Assembly (NCBI GenBank): GCA_964035795.1
Contig: OZ038323.1
Location: 9,721,291 to 9,785,290 of the forward strand
Source: Pterobdella sp. o SKG-2022
Taxonomy: Eukaryota; Annelida; Clitellata; Hirudinida; Piscicolidae
DNA length: 64,000 nucleotides
Direction of reading: 5' to 3'
This document shows positions 24,005 through 38,100 of the stretch, in pieces (within the stretch, counting starts at the first letter, position 1; each line of letters begins with the position of its first letter). The notes beneath the pieces were generated by a model. It was not told where the DNA came from. It did no database searches and worked only from the letters and a program-made list of their open reading frames with translations. A program made the position numbers and the translations under genes.

Positions 24005-27000
24005 ATCACAAGCACCAGCCATTGTTATTGTAGAACAGCCCAAACAGAGGGGTCTGAGATTTAGATACAAGTGTGAAGGTAGATCTGCAGGTAGTATCCC
24101 TGGTGAAAATACATCTGCGGATCGAAAAACCTATCCTTCCATTAAAGTTTGTCTCTCAAAGTTGATTGTTTAATGCAAGTATCATTATACTTATGAAAAA
24201 TGCCTCAAATATTTAAAAAAACAATACTAAAAATAATATTGTTATAGCAAACTATCATAACCAAACAGATCATAAACTATGATGGACCTTCAGTCATAGT
24301 AGTGGTGTCATGTGTCTCAAAAGACAAACCTTATGTGCCTCACCCTCACAACCTGGTAGGTCAAGACTGTGAAAATGGCGTCTGCACCATCAAAGTTAAG
24401 AGTCTTCACTCAGAAATGTATGTTTTTATAGTTTCTTTGACAAACTTTTTTTGAAGAAAAAACTCATGTAATAAAATCATAATAATAATAAGATTGTTTT
24501 TGTTTTTATTATTTAATGGTTTTGAGCACTAGCTTAATGGATATTGCATCATATATTATTGCATTTCAGTACGGTATTGCTCATTCAAAACTTTTTTGAC
24601 ACTTCTATTCGAAAATATTTTCTCATTATAATCAATTGGTTTTTAAATTGATCTAACCTTTTTATCAAAACTACCTATTTCAATTTTTGTCAAGACAAAA
24701 ACCAACACCAAATAAAAACAACATTAATAAATAAATAAAAATAATAAGAAAAATAACCATCATACAACAACACAGCTCATTCCCAAACATTGGCATCCAA
24801 TGCTGCAAAAGACATGATGTTGAAGAGAATTTGAAGGTGAGAGAAAAACTGAGGGTCGATCCATTCTCCAGTCAGTGTTGCTTTGGTAGTTTGGGTTTTG
24901 TGAGTGGTAGTGTCTATACTTTTTGGAGAATTTTTTTGCAAAAGATTTGGAGAGAAGAAGTAAATTTGTGGGGTTTTTATTCGTGATAAAATATTTTCAA
25001 TGTATGCTTGCTTATTTATTTATCATTTTATTTATAGCCCATTTTCTTCAGCAGAAGGTAAGGCAAACACATAAATATACACCCTTACACACAGCTGGCT
25101 ACCCAAGCAGCTCTAACCACATCGATTTGAATTCAGTGCGCTTATGTTTTCAAGCATTCTTACCCGACCACAACAAGAAATTTACTAGAGTCGTGCCGCC
25201 CGAAGTCTCCAACCCTATCATTGATAAGAGTCTGTCTTGCTCATAATTGTTATTTTTGTTATTGTTATTATTTATGCTGATTTTTTATTAGCGTTATTTT
25301 TTTTTAGTTACTTTTTTTTTGTTTGTTTTAGATTGCTGTTTTCTATTTTATTATTCAAATCGTTATTATTTCCATCAAGTTATAATTTTGTTTTTTCTTG
25401 TTTTCATATTAAAAAAATTTATATTTTTTCTACTATCAAATGGTAAATCTATACTTTATATTTGGTTGTATTATTAGCATCGATTTCTCGTTAAACTCTT
25501 ACGTCTGTAAACTCTATCAAAAGCTTCAATGAAAAAACACTAAGAATATTTGAATAACGTTATATTTATGTTAGTTTTACATTGTATCACTCTAAAATTG
25601 TATTTTATTGTATTACCATAAAATCTTTTGTATTGTTTTACAGTTGTATTGTACCCCTAATAAAATATTTTTTTTCAACTCAAATTTTTTAAGTTATTTT
25701 GCTTTTTAACGGCATTTTCGTAACACCTTTCTACTGTAACGTCCTTCTACTATATCAATTTCATCACCATCTAAATTTATTCTTGTATTTCAATCAATTT
25801 ACAATACATTGTATTACTCAGCATTTAAATTGTATTGTATCCCCCTATACAACCCACACACAGAATCAGTACATGACTTAGTGATCTGTCGTCTGAGTAG
25901 ACAGTCAGGGTGTGTGTTGGGGGGTGATGAGGTGTTCCTGTTGTGCGAGAAGATCAACAAAGGTGATTACACTGGTTTTAATACAATTAATGGGTAAATA
26001 CAATATAATACAATGAAATTAAAGAGTAATACAATAAACTTCAAACAAAGCGTAATACAAACCTTTTACTAGTGTATATTATAAATAAAATCTAACTTTT
26101 TGAGATATCTTTATGTACTTATTAATAATAATCAACAATATATAAAATCTGCGTTTTATTTGTGTCTAAAAACTGTCAGTCATATAACAGTATAATTAAA
26201 ATAAAATCTATCACTAGATTATATCACATTACATAAAAACGCAATCTAAATATTACTAATAAAAAAAAATTTACATTGTATCAATACCGCTAATGACAAA
26301 ATCCACAACATCAGACGACATAAAGGTCAGATTCTACCAAGAGCTGGACAACAATGAAATATGGGAGGCTGAGGGAGAGTTTTCACCCACTGATGTCCAT
26401 CGGCAGGTGAGGGTCAGGGTTGTTTTATGGATTCAATATGGGTGCATGTGTTGTATAAGAGATTGGCTATTTCAATTTTTTTAGAATGATAATTATGGTG
26501 TCTAAAAACTCTTGAAGTTTATGCTGCTATTATCACATTCGTATTTGTATTGTAATTATAATAATTGTATTGTATTATTCATGTGAGGATTCTACCAAGA
26601 GCTTAATTGGTTGATAAACCTCATATTGCTATATTCTATTTATCGTTAATTAAACCAATAAACGATTTTGATGATGATATATATGTCAATCATCATCATT
26701 ATTATTGGTGATGCTTGATAGCAGCAGTCACGTGTTGACACAGTAATCATGCTGTTGGGTAATCTCATCCTAGATTGCATTTCTATTACTCTGGGAAAAT
26801 AACTACGATTGGTGGTTTATATTAATAATAATGAAATTGCTAATAATTTATACTTTCAGTAATGAAATTTTTTAGTTAAGTATTGACCATTAATGAAAAA
26901 ATTTGAATGGTTTTTTAATAAATTAAAAATCTATAAATGACCACCCAATAGTATGCCATCGTTTTTCGAACTCCAGCCTATAGGGACGTAGATATAAGCG

Positions 27001-28308
27001 AGAACACAACAGTCTTCATTCAACTACGCAGGCTGTCTGATGATGCTTATGGCGACCCTAAGCCTTTCCAATACGTCCCTCAGGATCCTGGTGCGTCACT
27101 GTTTTTGTTTCCATTTGTTTGTATGTTATTTTGTCTGCTGATTGGTATTGAAGTAATTAAACTAAGAAACACAAGCACTCTGATGCAAATGCCCATTGTA
27201 GCAAGCTACAGTTGTTGTGTCAGTTAGAAAATAGTTCAACATATTTCACTCTTATGTTCTTCACAAGAGCAATCTATCTAATGAAAATCAACTTCTTCAC
27301 CAAAGATCCCGATGGTCTGATGGAGAAGAAGAGGAAGAGGGTGTTGCCAGTAGGTTCTCAATTCGAGGCTCCTCCCATTCCCTTCAACGTAGCCAGTCAT
27401 ATTCCTTGCATGGTGATGGACGTCAGCAATAAAGGTGTGGCTTGAACTAGTTTCAGATTTTAATTTATGTATATCAAGTAGCTTAATTGTATTCTATAGG
27501 ATTATTTGAGATTTAATATTGATTGTTTGATTCATTCATTGTAACATAAGAAGAAGGAGAGCAAGATGACGAACTGAATGGAAGATCTTTCGTTAAGAAC
27601 AAACTGAAGCAGAAGATTGAAAATAAAAGTAAAGTTTATATAATTGAAACATATTAATTACAAAATTGGCTTGAATTATCGTTGGTATTATCTAATTATC
27701 AAATAATGGAAAGAAGATAATAATAGATATATAAAGCCATAAAATCACTAAACAGTCCCAGACCTTCCTCAGCAATTAACGCCCATCTTTCACAACGTAA
27801 CAGAAATCTCTAGCCAATCATATTCCTCTGATCAGATTATGTGTGTTTGTGTGTAATATAATAATCTATGTTTTTTGTTGGTTTGCATAATGTTTTTCAG
27901 TTTTTATGTTATTTCATATTTATTATAGATTTTTATATGTTTGTTTTTTGTTTTTTTTTGTTCAGCACATTAGATTTTTTTGTTATTTGTCTGTATTTTT
28001 TGAGTTTTCGCACTTGTATTTTTGTAACTCATTCAATATCATAATATCTTAAACAATATTATTTCAGAAACAACAGAACACCACAAAACGCAAAAATTAT
28101 CAACTTCTACAACGCCCAAAACAACGAAATCAAATCGTATGCAACAACTACAGCACATCTCAACAACACGCATAACAACATAATGAATAAGAGCCTAACG
28201 AAAAGCATTCTAAATGGTAGTAATATCTTCAACAGCAATAACTGTAACCGAATCGAGGTAGCAGCTAATGAAATCATATGCTCGCCAACAACTACCAATA
28301 ATATCTGA
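24005..28308 (+). CDS. rel: Rel/Dorsal-type NF-kB transcription factor
   Basis: Sequence-specific transcription factor of innate immunity and patterning, held in the cytoplasm by IkB until signalled. Exons: 24005-24146, 24269-24417, 24776-24870, 25095-25229, 25864-25962, 26315-26406, 26952-27090, 27306-27434, 27551-27628, 27756-27840, 28068-28308. They join in phase to 460 residues. The Rel homology domain opens with the DNA-contact loop [17 protein letters not shown]. It continues through [20 protein letters not shown] and the dimerisation IPT half ([14 protein letters not shown]). It keeps a PKA-type site RRLS and a basic nuclear-localisation signal KKRKR. The C-terminal tail is short and Asn-rich with no ankyrin repeats, so this is the Dorsal/Rel class rather than p100/p105. 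The first codons are uncertain: the 24005 exon needs an upstream partner unless the 24013 acceptor is used. Stop TGA 28306-28308. Confidence 0.92.
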
Positions 28309-29605
28309 AAACAGAATAAGTTAACCTCTGTTGAATTAATTCAATTTTTATCAAGTTATTTTATTATTAGGGTAATATGTAATTAAAAGTGAACTTAAAT
28401 TTTATTTGCATATTTAATTTTCAAATTAATTTCAAAAACATAATATGAGTTTTGTATTCTCCGTTTAATCGACTTTAAGTTACACAACCCGACTTCAAAC
28501 ACAATTGCTTTGCAAATCTACATTTATTCTATTTAGACTGCCGTAACATTCATCAATGACACATAATTCAAGGTGTATTGACACCTAATTTGAGCACGTT
28601 TCACCATCGTTTCATGTAATTCTAGGCCGATTTTAATGTTACTCGTTTGAACATTGCTAACCACTGTTATATTTACCTTCGGTTTATTGTTTTGTTATTG
28701 TTTATTCCATTATGGTTGTGTATTATTATGCTTCTTGTTATTGCTGGTTATTATGGTCTTAGGCTTATTATTATTATTTTTTTGTTGATTTTATCATTCT
28801 CTTTGTTATGATGTTTTGATTATCATTATTTTATGTTTAGTATGATTCTTATTATTATGATTTTAACTTTCTTATTCTGATTTTATGCTTATTGCTATTA
28901 TTTTCATAATTTTATCATGCTCTTCGTTACGATTTTTTAATTATTATCGTTATTTTATGCTTATTATGATTTTATTGACCCACCAACTGTGCCTGAAACG
29001 CTTTATGACGTTATTTTGTTTTGTACAATTTCTATAAGTTCTATATCTGTGTTTTTTCATCTATCTACCTATTTCTTTTTATCTATATATCTTTCTACGT
29101 ATCTATCTATCTATTTTTTGCCTTGTTTATTCATCCTTCTACCTATCTTTCTTTGTTAAATGAGTCCTATTGTTAAATTATTTTTATAATGGAAACTTTT
29201 GAAATTGATTGTATTTTAAATTCCCTATGTGAAGACTTTGATTCATAACATTTTAATTGATACGTCCCCATTTATTATCTGCTCTTTGTTTTAATTCAAA
29301 TACTTTTATGTACTTTAACATTATGTGACTGAAGAATTCATAAACTTCTGAAACCTGTTTTAACCTATCATAAATAAAAATAGTGATGATGTTCTCAACA
29401 CAGTGATAACTTATGCACACAAGACCTTTTGGATTTTGCGGTTCTTCATATTCAAATGCTATTTTTAGTTTTCAATTTGAAAAGCGAAAATAAAAGACGA
29501 TTGAAGATGGCTTTCTAAACAAAAAGCCACAAGGAAAATTCGAAAAAAATATTTAAATCTTCAAGTTTATTAATAAAATTTATTATGGTCAATAAATAAG
29601 GATTT
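28309..29605. other. Convergent intergenic region, Rel / COQ3
   Basis: About 1.3 kb of T-rich, ATT-triplet-rich DNA between two facing stop codons, with a short TCTA-type run near 29,070-29,115. No gene is seen. Confidence 0.6.
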
Positions 29606-30751
29606 TTATATTATATGAGCAGAGTCTTTAACGGCATGGAGGGCATAGTTGACACTGGAGCTACCCACCCATGACCATTGGTTTGTTAAGGGATTCACGC
29701 ATGTTCCTTGCACCATGGCAATTTTTAAATTTTCTGTGGGGAGTATTTTGAGCGTTTATTTCATTTTGGTTGTGATTATTGCTAATAACTTTTTTCGAGA
29801 ATATCTTTCAGCTCATCTGGAGTTACAAATTTGTTCCAATCATGTATGCCATCAGGCACCAAATTGAGGATCTGAAGGTTTATTCAAGAAGGTTAATGGA
29901 AGTATGAAATTATTGCAACTTTCACCTTTTCTGCTAATACAATGGCAGTGAAGTAGCTGATTTGGCTTCTATTGATGGTGGTTATGAAGAGAGAACCTCC
30001 TGGCTTAAATTGAATATTTTAAAATCAAAAATTTATTCAAATTTGAAAACTTTTTCAATGAGCTTAATTAAATGAATAAAACATCAAACACTAAATAAAC
30101 CTTGATGAGAGAACAAGAATGGTTCAAGAACAATGGAAGATCATTTACATGCTCAACAATCTCTGAAAGAACAACACCATCAAAAACATTTGATTGTTTC
30201 TCTGAAAAATCTTCAACAGAAGTGTGTTCATAAATAAGATTTTTCAGATCTGAAGGCTGATGAAAACGAGCTGTTTCTATATTTTCTTTACTTGCATCAA
30301 TACCAACCACATCAGCTCCAAGTCTACTCAATGGCTTTGTATATAAATATTAGATTAAAAATATAATTTAATGAAAACTATTATTTTCAAAACCTCACTA
30401 AGAACGCCCCCTCCGCACCCAACATCAAGCAATTTAAGACCTCTAAGAGGTTTGCTTATAGAGGAATGATCAATTTTATTCAGCCTATCTCTAATGAAAG
30501 GAACTCTCAAACTGTTCATACTGTGCAAAAGTTTAAACTCTCCTTCTAGATCCCACCATTGATTGGAGAGTTTGCTGAATCTTTGAACATCTCTTATGTC
30601 CACAGTGGATGGATTTGAGAACGATCTTATGCATGTCGATAAGCACGAAACACCTCTCAAGTTTAATAAAACACTGAAAAATAAAATAAAACTATTTTAT
30701 CAATTTTTTGATGACAAAAGTCCTAAAGAACCTTCTCGCAGCAAAGTTCAT
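29606..30751 (-). CDS. COQ3: Ubiquinone biosynthesis O-methyltransferase, mitochondrial
   Basis: SAM-dependent enzyme that performs the O-methylation steps of coenzyme Q synthesis on the inner mitochondrial membrane. Minus-strand exons: 30751-30732, 30673-30394, 30334-30101, 30003-29926, 29871-29790, 29733-29606. They sum to 822 nt (273 residues). The first exon is only 20 nt. Its start was chosen because Met-Asn-Phe-Ala-Ala-Arg plus the next exon gives a basic, Ser/Leu-rich mitochondrial presequence and the phase fits (2). Family hallmarks are WWDLEGEFKLLHSMN, the SAM loop LLDVGCGGGVLSE, VVGIDAS, SEIVEHV, PGGSLFITTINR and the C-terminal SVNYALHAVKD, which matches UbiG/COQ3. It is slightly short compared with vertebrate COQ3, which has a longer tail. 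It lies 142 bp downstream of PRIM1 on the same strand. The exon 3 acceptor is an atypical AAAG. Confidence 0.93.
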
Positions 30752-30893
30752 TTTTAAAAATCAAAAACGAAACAAGATTCAAAATTTATTGTATCAATAA
30801 TTAAGCAAAAAATAGTATTATATTTTCAAAAGTCAACAAGATTTTCTGTAAAAAAAAAAACTTTTGTTTAAAATCAAGTTATTTATATTTTAT

Positions 30894-33800
30894 TTAATTT
30901 AAATCACCTTTGTTTTGAAACTTTTTTTCATTTCCTTCAATGAATTTTTTGAAAATCTTTATACTTTCTCTCATACACTTTGGTACCATTTCTGAAAGAA
31001 CCACGTAATATAATAACCCATATTTAATCAAACCTCAATTGAATAAATTTTGAAATCACCTGCTTTATTGAAATTATTTTTATCTGATGAGAATTCTTTA
31101 CAGTCTCTTAGCACATCACTGTAAGAAAATTTTAAATTATAACAATAAGAAATATAGAGCAAAAATCATAAAAATCATTATGATATTATGAGTCTAATAA
31201 TTAATTTTTAAAATTGTTTCATTATTTCTTCAAATGCTACGAGTCTTTTCCAAAATTTAGCTCACACTAATATTATAACAAACTTGGCAACCGTTGGTCA
31301 ACTTACATACTGAGATAGACTAATACATCATAGCTATACAAGTACATACCAGATAGTAGGAACAGCATTGAGGTCAAAATCAAAAGCTTTTGAAGCTTCA
31401 AAAGGAACACAAACTTTGCCTGTAATATTTTCAAACCATTGAGTAAACTATTGCAAACACGTCAGGATAATATAAGGTTACCAGTCTTTGGATGGATGGA
31501 GAAGGGACTTTTGAGTAAATGATTTACTCCTGGTTAATTAATTCACATTTGATTATTTGATAGCATAAATAGGAGCAACTCAAGTACAAATAGGTTACTT
31601 AAAACTCACATCAAACAGATCCATTTCATTAACCAATAAAACAAGCTAAAAAAAACCTCCAACTGAACTATCTTGAAGTAAAACATCACAGCCACAAACC
31701 TATGGAGACATGGGCGTCAAGACGAGGATAGCAGTATTGCAACTTGATTTCACTCAACAAGTTCTCTGCCTCTTTCAGGTGTTTTCTTGCATCCTTCGGA
31801 GGCTTTTTTTCACTCAGTTGCTGAAGTTATTTTTTAAATGTTTATGAATAGGATTTGGTTTGAAGCATTATTCATATGTGACTTCTATCAAAAACACACA
31901 AAAACTCAAAAGTAAATTATAATTAATTCTTACCAATATTTAAAACCAACTGATATAATGTAAAACAATAAATAGGATTATAACAACTTCCAATGATAGC
32001 AAGACATGAGACCTTTATAACTTCAGACCTCCTGGCCTCGATCAGTTTCTTCACTACCTCCCACTGTGTTTGTGATTTTACCTCTCCATCTGTCTCTTCT
32101 GCTGTTGAATATCAAATTGAGGCATCCATTATGGTTAATAGTTTGCTTGATAGTGGGAATAAGTTGTGTTGATTTTGTAAAATATATTTGAAAAATTCAA
32201 GCTTATTAAAGAAAATATGTAGAATTCAATAGATGCTACCTTCAATGAAATCTGAAAACTTTTCTTTAAGATGTTAGAGAAAGTTAAGGAGATCTAAATT
32301 AACAATGAAACATACAAATCTCTAAAAAATGAATAAAATTCGTATAGAAAAAACATTCAACTTCCAAACACAACAGCAAAGGATATAATCTGGAAGCATG
32401 GGAAGCAGAGCATTGATTTTGTGTTCGTTAGAGAGGAAGTCTTGTTTGCTAAAGAAGTAGTCCTCCAGATGTTTGTCAATGATTTGGAGAGATTTCCTGG
32501 AGTATGTGATGATGTATGTAGATTTTATAATAGTAATATAGAGGCATAAAATCACAGTGGATGATAAATAATGGATATTTCAATTCTTCAAGCCAAACGT
32601 GAATATTCAAATAAAAACACTTGTATAGTATATGTACCCCATTTGATAATGTAAGTTCATTTTATGAAAAGCATTGTGGAGTAAAATAAACTCCTAAGTG
32701 TTTTCATTTGAATAAATAATGGATAGTTCAAGTAGAAAAATAATCAAATGGTCCCAAGTTTAGAACCAATGTATTCAGAAACATAATAAAACCAATACAT
32801 GAATTAATTGATTATAGAGCGTATAAGCTAATATGGATAGTTGCTTCTATCATTTACCTTATGGAAGGATGCATCTTGGCACTCTTCAACTGCACTTTTT
32901 TCAAACATTTATCCCCACCCTGGAAGTGAATTGAACATCATGAAGTTGAAGTTTTGAACATTAGAAGAATCAAACTACCCTCAAACTTATATCAACACAC
33001 ACACACACACCAAACCTTGATGAGGGTGAGATACTCTACAATGGCACTTCTGACCTCCTGGCACAGAGCTAGATCATCAGCCACCCAGGCATGCACCCCT
33101 CTTCTCCCTGAGTACACCCACAACACTGAGTCATAACCAAAGTCCTCTGTGCACGTTTAGAGGTGTTAGGTTATAGGTTTTGAGGGTTGTAATTGAGAGT
33201 TCAGTTTTATAACATATAATTGACTGAAGTGAAAAAATTTATTCATTATCTATCCTGTTTATGAGTAATAAAAGAAAGCTAATAAGAACAATTTGAAACA
33301 TATAATTGTGAAATTAGTCAACCTTTCAAGGCTCTGTCGATGATCTGGACTGCCATGGCCATTAGAGGCCAACACTTGTGGCATATGTCTGCTCCTCTGT
33401 GCGGATGTATGTGTAAATGTGTAGAGTATGATATACAATTGAAGTAAATATATGTTTAATGAAAATAAAAAACTAAGAATTTTAAATATCTTATGTATTA
33501 TTTTCTGAATGTTTAAGTTGAGTTTTAATGATTCATAGTTTTTAACCAGGTATTAAGTCCTCAAATAAGAAACAAAAAATCTTTAAAACAAAGATAAATT
33601 GAAGAAAATCACTTACTGGCAACAGAACCTCACATCATCGTAGTCTGAGATATCAATATCAAACACCAACTCCTTCTCAAGGGCCTTGAATGATCCTGAA
33701 TCCACAGCATCCCTGTCTTTAGGCTAATTGTTTGGTGATGTTGGTTATAGGGATGAATAGTGTGAATTTAGCACAGTTTGGTAGATTGAGATATAAAACT

Positions 33801-34246
33801 TTGAAAAATAAAAAAATATATTTTTGAATTCAGATATGAATTTATTTTGGAATTAAGAAATAAATATTATTGAATTTTATGTATACTTTGTGAGAAAATA
33901 TGGCTCCTATGTCAATTTTGTGTGGGCACATTTGTATTAATTCTTTTTCAAAATCCGTGTGATCCACAAAAGATAAATATCTGAACAATTGACGCTATTA
34001 TATTAGACTCGATGTTAAAAAAAAAAATACCTTATATAGACATCATTTTTTAAAGTAAATGAAAATTCTCTTTTGACAAAAGCTCCTGGAAAATAATTTA
34101 AAATCAGGAAACAACCATAAAAATGTTTATATTATTAACATACCTCCTTCATAATCAAGCCATCGATAAAACAACTCGCAGGGAAATGCTTTTTTGTAAT
34201 ATGAAGGTAACAAGTCAGGCAGCAATCCAGGTTCATATTCATCCAT
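30894..34246 (-). CDS. PRIM1: DNA primase catalytic (small) subunit
   Basis: Makes the RNA primers of the polymerase alpha-primase complex during nuclear DNA replication. Fourteen minus-strand exons: 34246-34144, 34085-34031, 33980-33887, 33723-33617, 33396-33323, 33146-33016, 32919-32858, 32496-32372, 32101-32029, 31812-31700, 31529-31482, 31419-31350, 31118-31060, 30991-30894. They total 1212 nt (403 residues; the human protein is about 420). Clear marks are LLPDLLPSYYKKAFP at the N-terminus, the catalytic aspartates in VFDIDISDYDDVR, the zinc-site cysteines in CCQGADICHKCW, YSGRRGVHAWV, and LDAHVSIGVNHLLKSPFS. Exon 10 has two possible acceptors (CAG and GAG, 8 nt apart); the one used here is the phase-consistent one. 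The start is unambiguous (MDEYEP). It faces the ClC gene head to head. Confidence 0.94.
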
Positions 34247-35104
34247 TTTTCAAATAAGTTTTAAAATATAATGAAACCCTGGATTAAATTAAAAATTAAA
34301 CAGGTTTGTGAAATTTTTTTAATGAAAAATATTGCGCCAAAACTTGAATACAAAAGTAAATCTAGCTTTAAAATAAATAAAAAAATTTAAAGTTTCCTGT
34401 TTTAGGAGAAAACAGCTGTTCATACTGAATTTTCAAAATTTTTAATTTGATGAATAAAATATAAAAATCAACATGGTTCAATGAATTAATTTTCTTGATT
34501 AAGGCATTGACGTTTATTTTTGTAATTTAACGATTATAATTAATTAAAATTATTTACAAAACGATTCAGTCAGTTTTTTTAAAGTTAAGGTTGTCTTAAA
34601 CAAATTTTCGTACATTTTACTATGTTTTATATGTTTTACTATATTCCACCACAACACTGTCGTTCTGGAAAAAATGGCAAAATTTTTTATATAAAAAAAT
34701 TTTTGTGAATGATTAGTCACAAAATTGTGAATTATATAAACATGACAAAACCTGGATAGTCTGGATTGTTATGTAATTTGTGTTTCCGATATCTGGATTT
34801 TTTTGGATCATCTGTATTTATATTGTTTTTTTTTTAAGTTATGCATTAGTCTAAATTATTTATAAATTTGAAAAAAAATTTTAATTACTCAAACTTTAAA
34901 TTCTTGTTTTGGGTCTATGTTTTTTAAGATCGTATCTTATTATGATTAGTCCTTTATTAATTGAAACTTTTTTACTTATTTTTAAATTATTCATATTTTT
35001 TTAAACATTTAAAAAAAGTTTTTTATGTTAGCTACATAAAACAAATACTCTTTTTGAATATTAAATGACTGAAGCTCTTTCATAATAATTGTAACATACT
35101 CATA
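34247..35104. promoter_or_regulatory. Shared 5' region between PRIM1 and ClC genes
   Basis: About 860 bp of AT-rich DNA between two divergent start codons. No clear TATA or GC box stands out. Both core promoters should lie here unless upstream non-coding exons exist. Confidence 0.45.
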
Positions 35105-38100
35105 ATGATTGAGCTAGAAGAGCACGAAACTCGTCTGAAAAACAGAAATGGAGTATTAAAAGATGATCAAAACGATGTTAATTACCAAGGTGACTTTCGC
35201 ATTTTTTATCAATAACTTAGAAGGTAGTCTTTTTTCTAGCTGCATGTAATTAGTAAATGTTTCAATAAAGGTTCTTCAATGGAAGCTTTAGAAGAGTTGC
35301 CAGTAGGTATTGGTCAGTATGATGATTTTCACACAATTGATTGGCTACGAGACATCTCGAGAGACAGAACCAGACATAGGATGATTCTGCAACGTCGTAA
35401 TGAAGGATGTTTTACAAGAATGAAAACTGCACACGATGCATGGAGTGGATGGGTGTGTGTTCTTTTTGTGGGATGTGCTGCTGGTATGTTACAGATATTA
35501 TTTATTTCCCTTTTGAACAATTTTTATAACTTTGAATAAGTAAAACTCATAAAAACACCTGTAAAATATACCAACTAACCACAATCATGAAGGTATAATG
35601 GCAGCCATAGTGGACATAGGAGCCACCTGGATGAGTGACTTGAAGGAAGGTGTGTGTCTGGAAGCCTTCTGGTTGAACAAGGAACACTGCTGCTGGGCTG
35701 CTAATGATACTTCATTCCAACAAGATGAGTGCTCACAAGTATGTGGTTTTTTACTTCTATCTATATATGCTTGGTGAGTTGTTTTTTGTCATATATGTAT
35801 TTTTCCCTCACACTCCAGTGGAAGTCATGGCCCGAGTTGTTTGGGATAGAGAGCAAAGTAGGAGCAGGAGTGTACATCTTGTCATATCTCATGTACATTA
35901 TCTGGGCTGTCATATTTGCCCTCCTAGCTGCTCTCTTAGTCAAAGTTTTTGCCCCATATGCCTGTGGCTCAGGAATTCCTGAGGTTTGGTTTCCTTTCAT
36001 TTCAATAATGATGTTTGTTTGTATAGCATTAAAAACATTAATTTAGGCATGCTTTTACATTTTGTTTATCCAGTTTGGGACAACTTCGTTTCAATCATTA
36101 ACTTTTCAGAAATAGTTTTATAAGTCTATTTTATAGCAGTTTTATCTCAGGTTGTCTTATGAATAATTTATCTAAAGTTAAAGTCTGGAACTGCATAAAG
36201 CTGTGTGAACATGTGAAAGTTCAGCCATAAACATTAGTTATAAATACTACATTGTTTCATTTAGAAATTAAATAGCTCTTGCAAGTCTAATTAAAATTTT
36301 TGAGTATTTTATAAAATATATTTTTCATCAGAAAAGACTTCATTAGCTGAACTAGCAATACCAAAATCCTCAATCCTTGTTTGTTTATTTAAGCTTTACA
36401 CATACAATGGATAATTCAATTTAAATTCCACAAACACAAACTTCCTTTGTGATAATATCAAATTTCATATGAATAATTGCATAATGTTTCACTTGAATTC
36501 CAACATTTTAAACAGCTGATTAAGTCAATAACTGTTTGACACTGATAATTTAACAGTAAAACTTATAAAGAATTAAAAAAATTGTAAATGTAAGTTTAAA
36601 TTAGAAAATGATTGAAATTCCGCTTTATTTTTACCTAAGAATCTCCAGTTATATTTAATTTGAAAAATTTTTTGCAACTTTATCAACTACAACACCCATA
36701 TACATAACAACACAGTTAAAACCGATCAACCTCCATCTTTATCAATACAACTGCGTAATGAAACCAACCACTAGCACCAATCATTACACACCAGCTTCTA
36801 ATACCACACCATACTGTTATCATAGATAAGGACATACATCAAAACCCAGTAACCATACAGACACCACCATAAACACCACACCATTACACAGATAAAGACC
36901 ATATTGAGTGGTTTCATCATCAGGGGTTATCTGGGCAAGTGGACACTGATGATCAAGTCTATTGGGCTGATGCTCTCTGTGTCTTCTGGTCTCTCTCTTG
37001 GTGCGATAATATTAACACTTTTTTTATTTTTAATTTATAATCTTATAAATAATTTTTATCGTTTTTGTTTTATATAACTTCATTTGTTTTATTTATTATC
37101 GTTTTTAATAGCATACTAGATAATATTATTCACCATGAAATGCCCAATAACTCTTGAATAAATTAACCATACTTAATGAGGTAGAGGTTGTATAATAGAG
37201 CATAAATATCCATCTTATCAATACATCGCAGGCAAGGAAGGACCGTTTGTGCACATAGCCTCATGTTGCGGCAACATCATCTCCCATCTGTTCCCAAAGT
37301 ACGACAAGAACGAGGCCAAAAAAAGGGAGGTTGGTGAATTTTTGTTATATGTGTGGTTGTGAGGGTTGATAGTATGGGGATGAGTTTTTGCAGAATTTTT
37401 GTTCCATGTGTGAAAATCGTGAAGTAATTCTTTTGTTCCTAAAATATTACCTGAAGATTGATTTTTGTTTTGCAAAATAATTTGTACTCAAGATAGAATA
37501 TTTTTTAAACATAACAATGTTCGATTTTCTATGCTTTTCACCACTATCTTTTATACTGTTTTACATTATTATGCATAGCACGATATCACAGACTAAATTT
37601 ACATACAATTCACAACCATTATTATTTTTTCTCATGTTGATGATGAAACTAATAATAAGGATAATGCGCCAAAAAGGGCAGCTGAGGTACAAAAATGAGG
37701 GTAATAACGGCACACCACAGATCTTGTCTGCGGCGGCAGCAGCTGGAGTGAGTGTTGCTTTCGGGGCTCCTATTGGTGGAGTCTTGTTTTCCCTCGAAGA
37801 GGTCTGTTGCTTATGTTGTTTCATTGATTTTATCTTTTTTTTTTGTTTAATAATGTTATGGTAGAGTTCTAGCTTCAAACTTCTTGGTGATATAACTTTG
37901 TGTTAAGAAAAGCTTTCTGTTTAAAAAAACAAACAAAAAAGCTTGTTTCTTTCTAAATCACAATACACATTATCATCACACACAATAGGTGAGTTACTAC
38001 TTTCCCCTCAAAACACTATGGCGGTCGTTCTTTTGCGCCTTGGCTGCTGCCTTTGTACTGAGGTCATTCAACCCCTTCGGCAACGACCACCTCGTGATGT

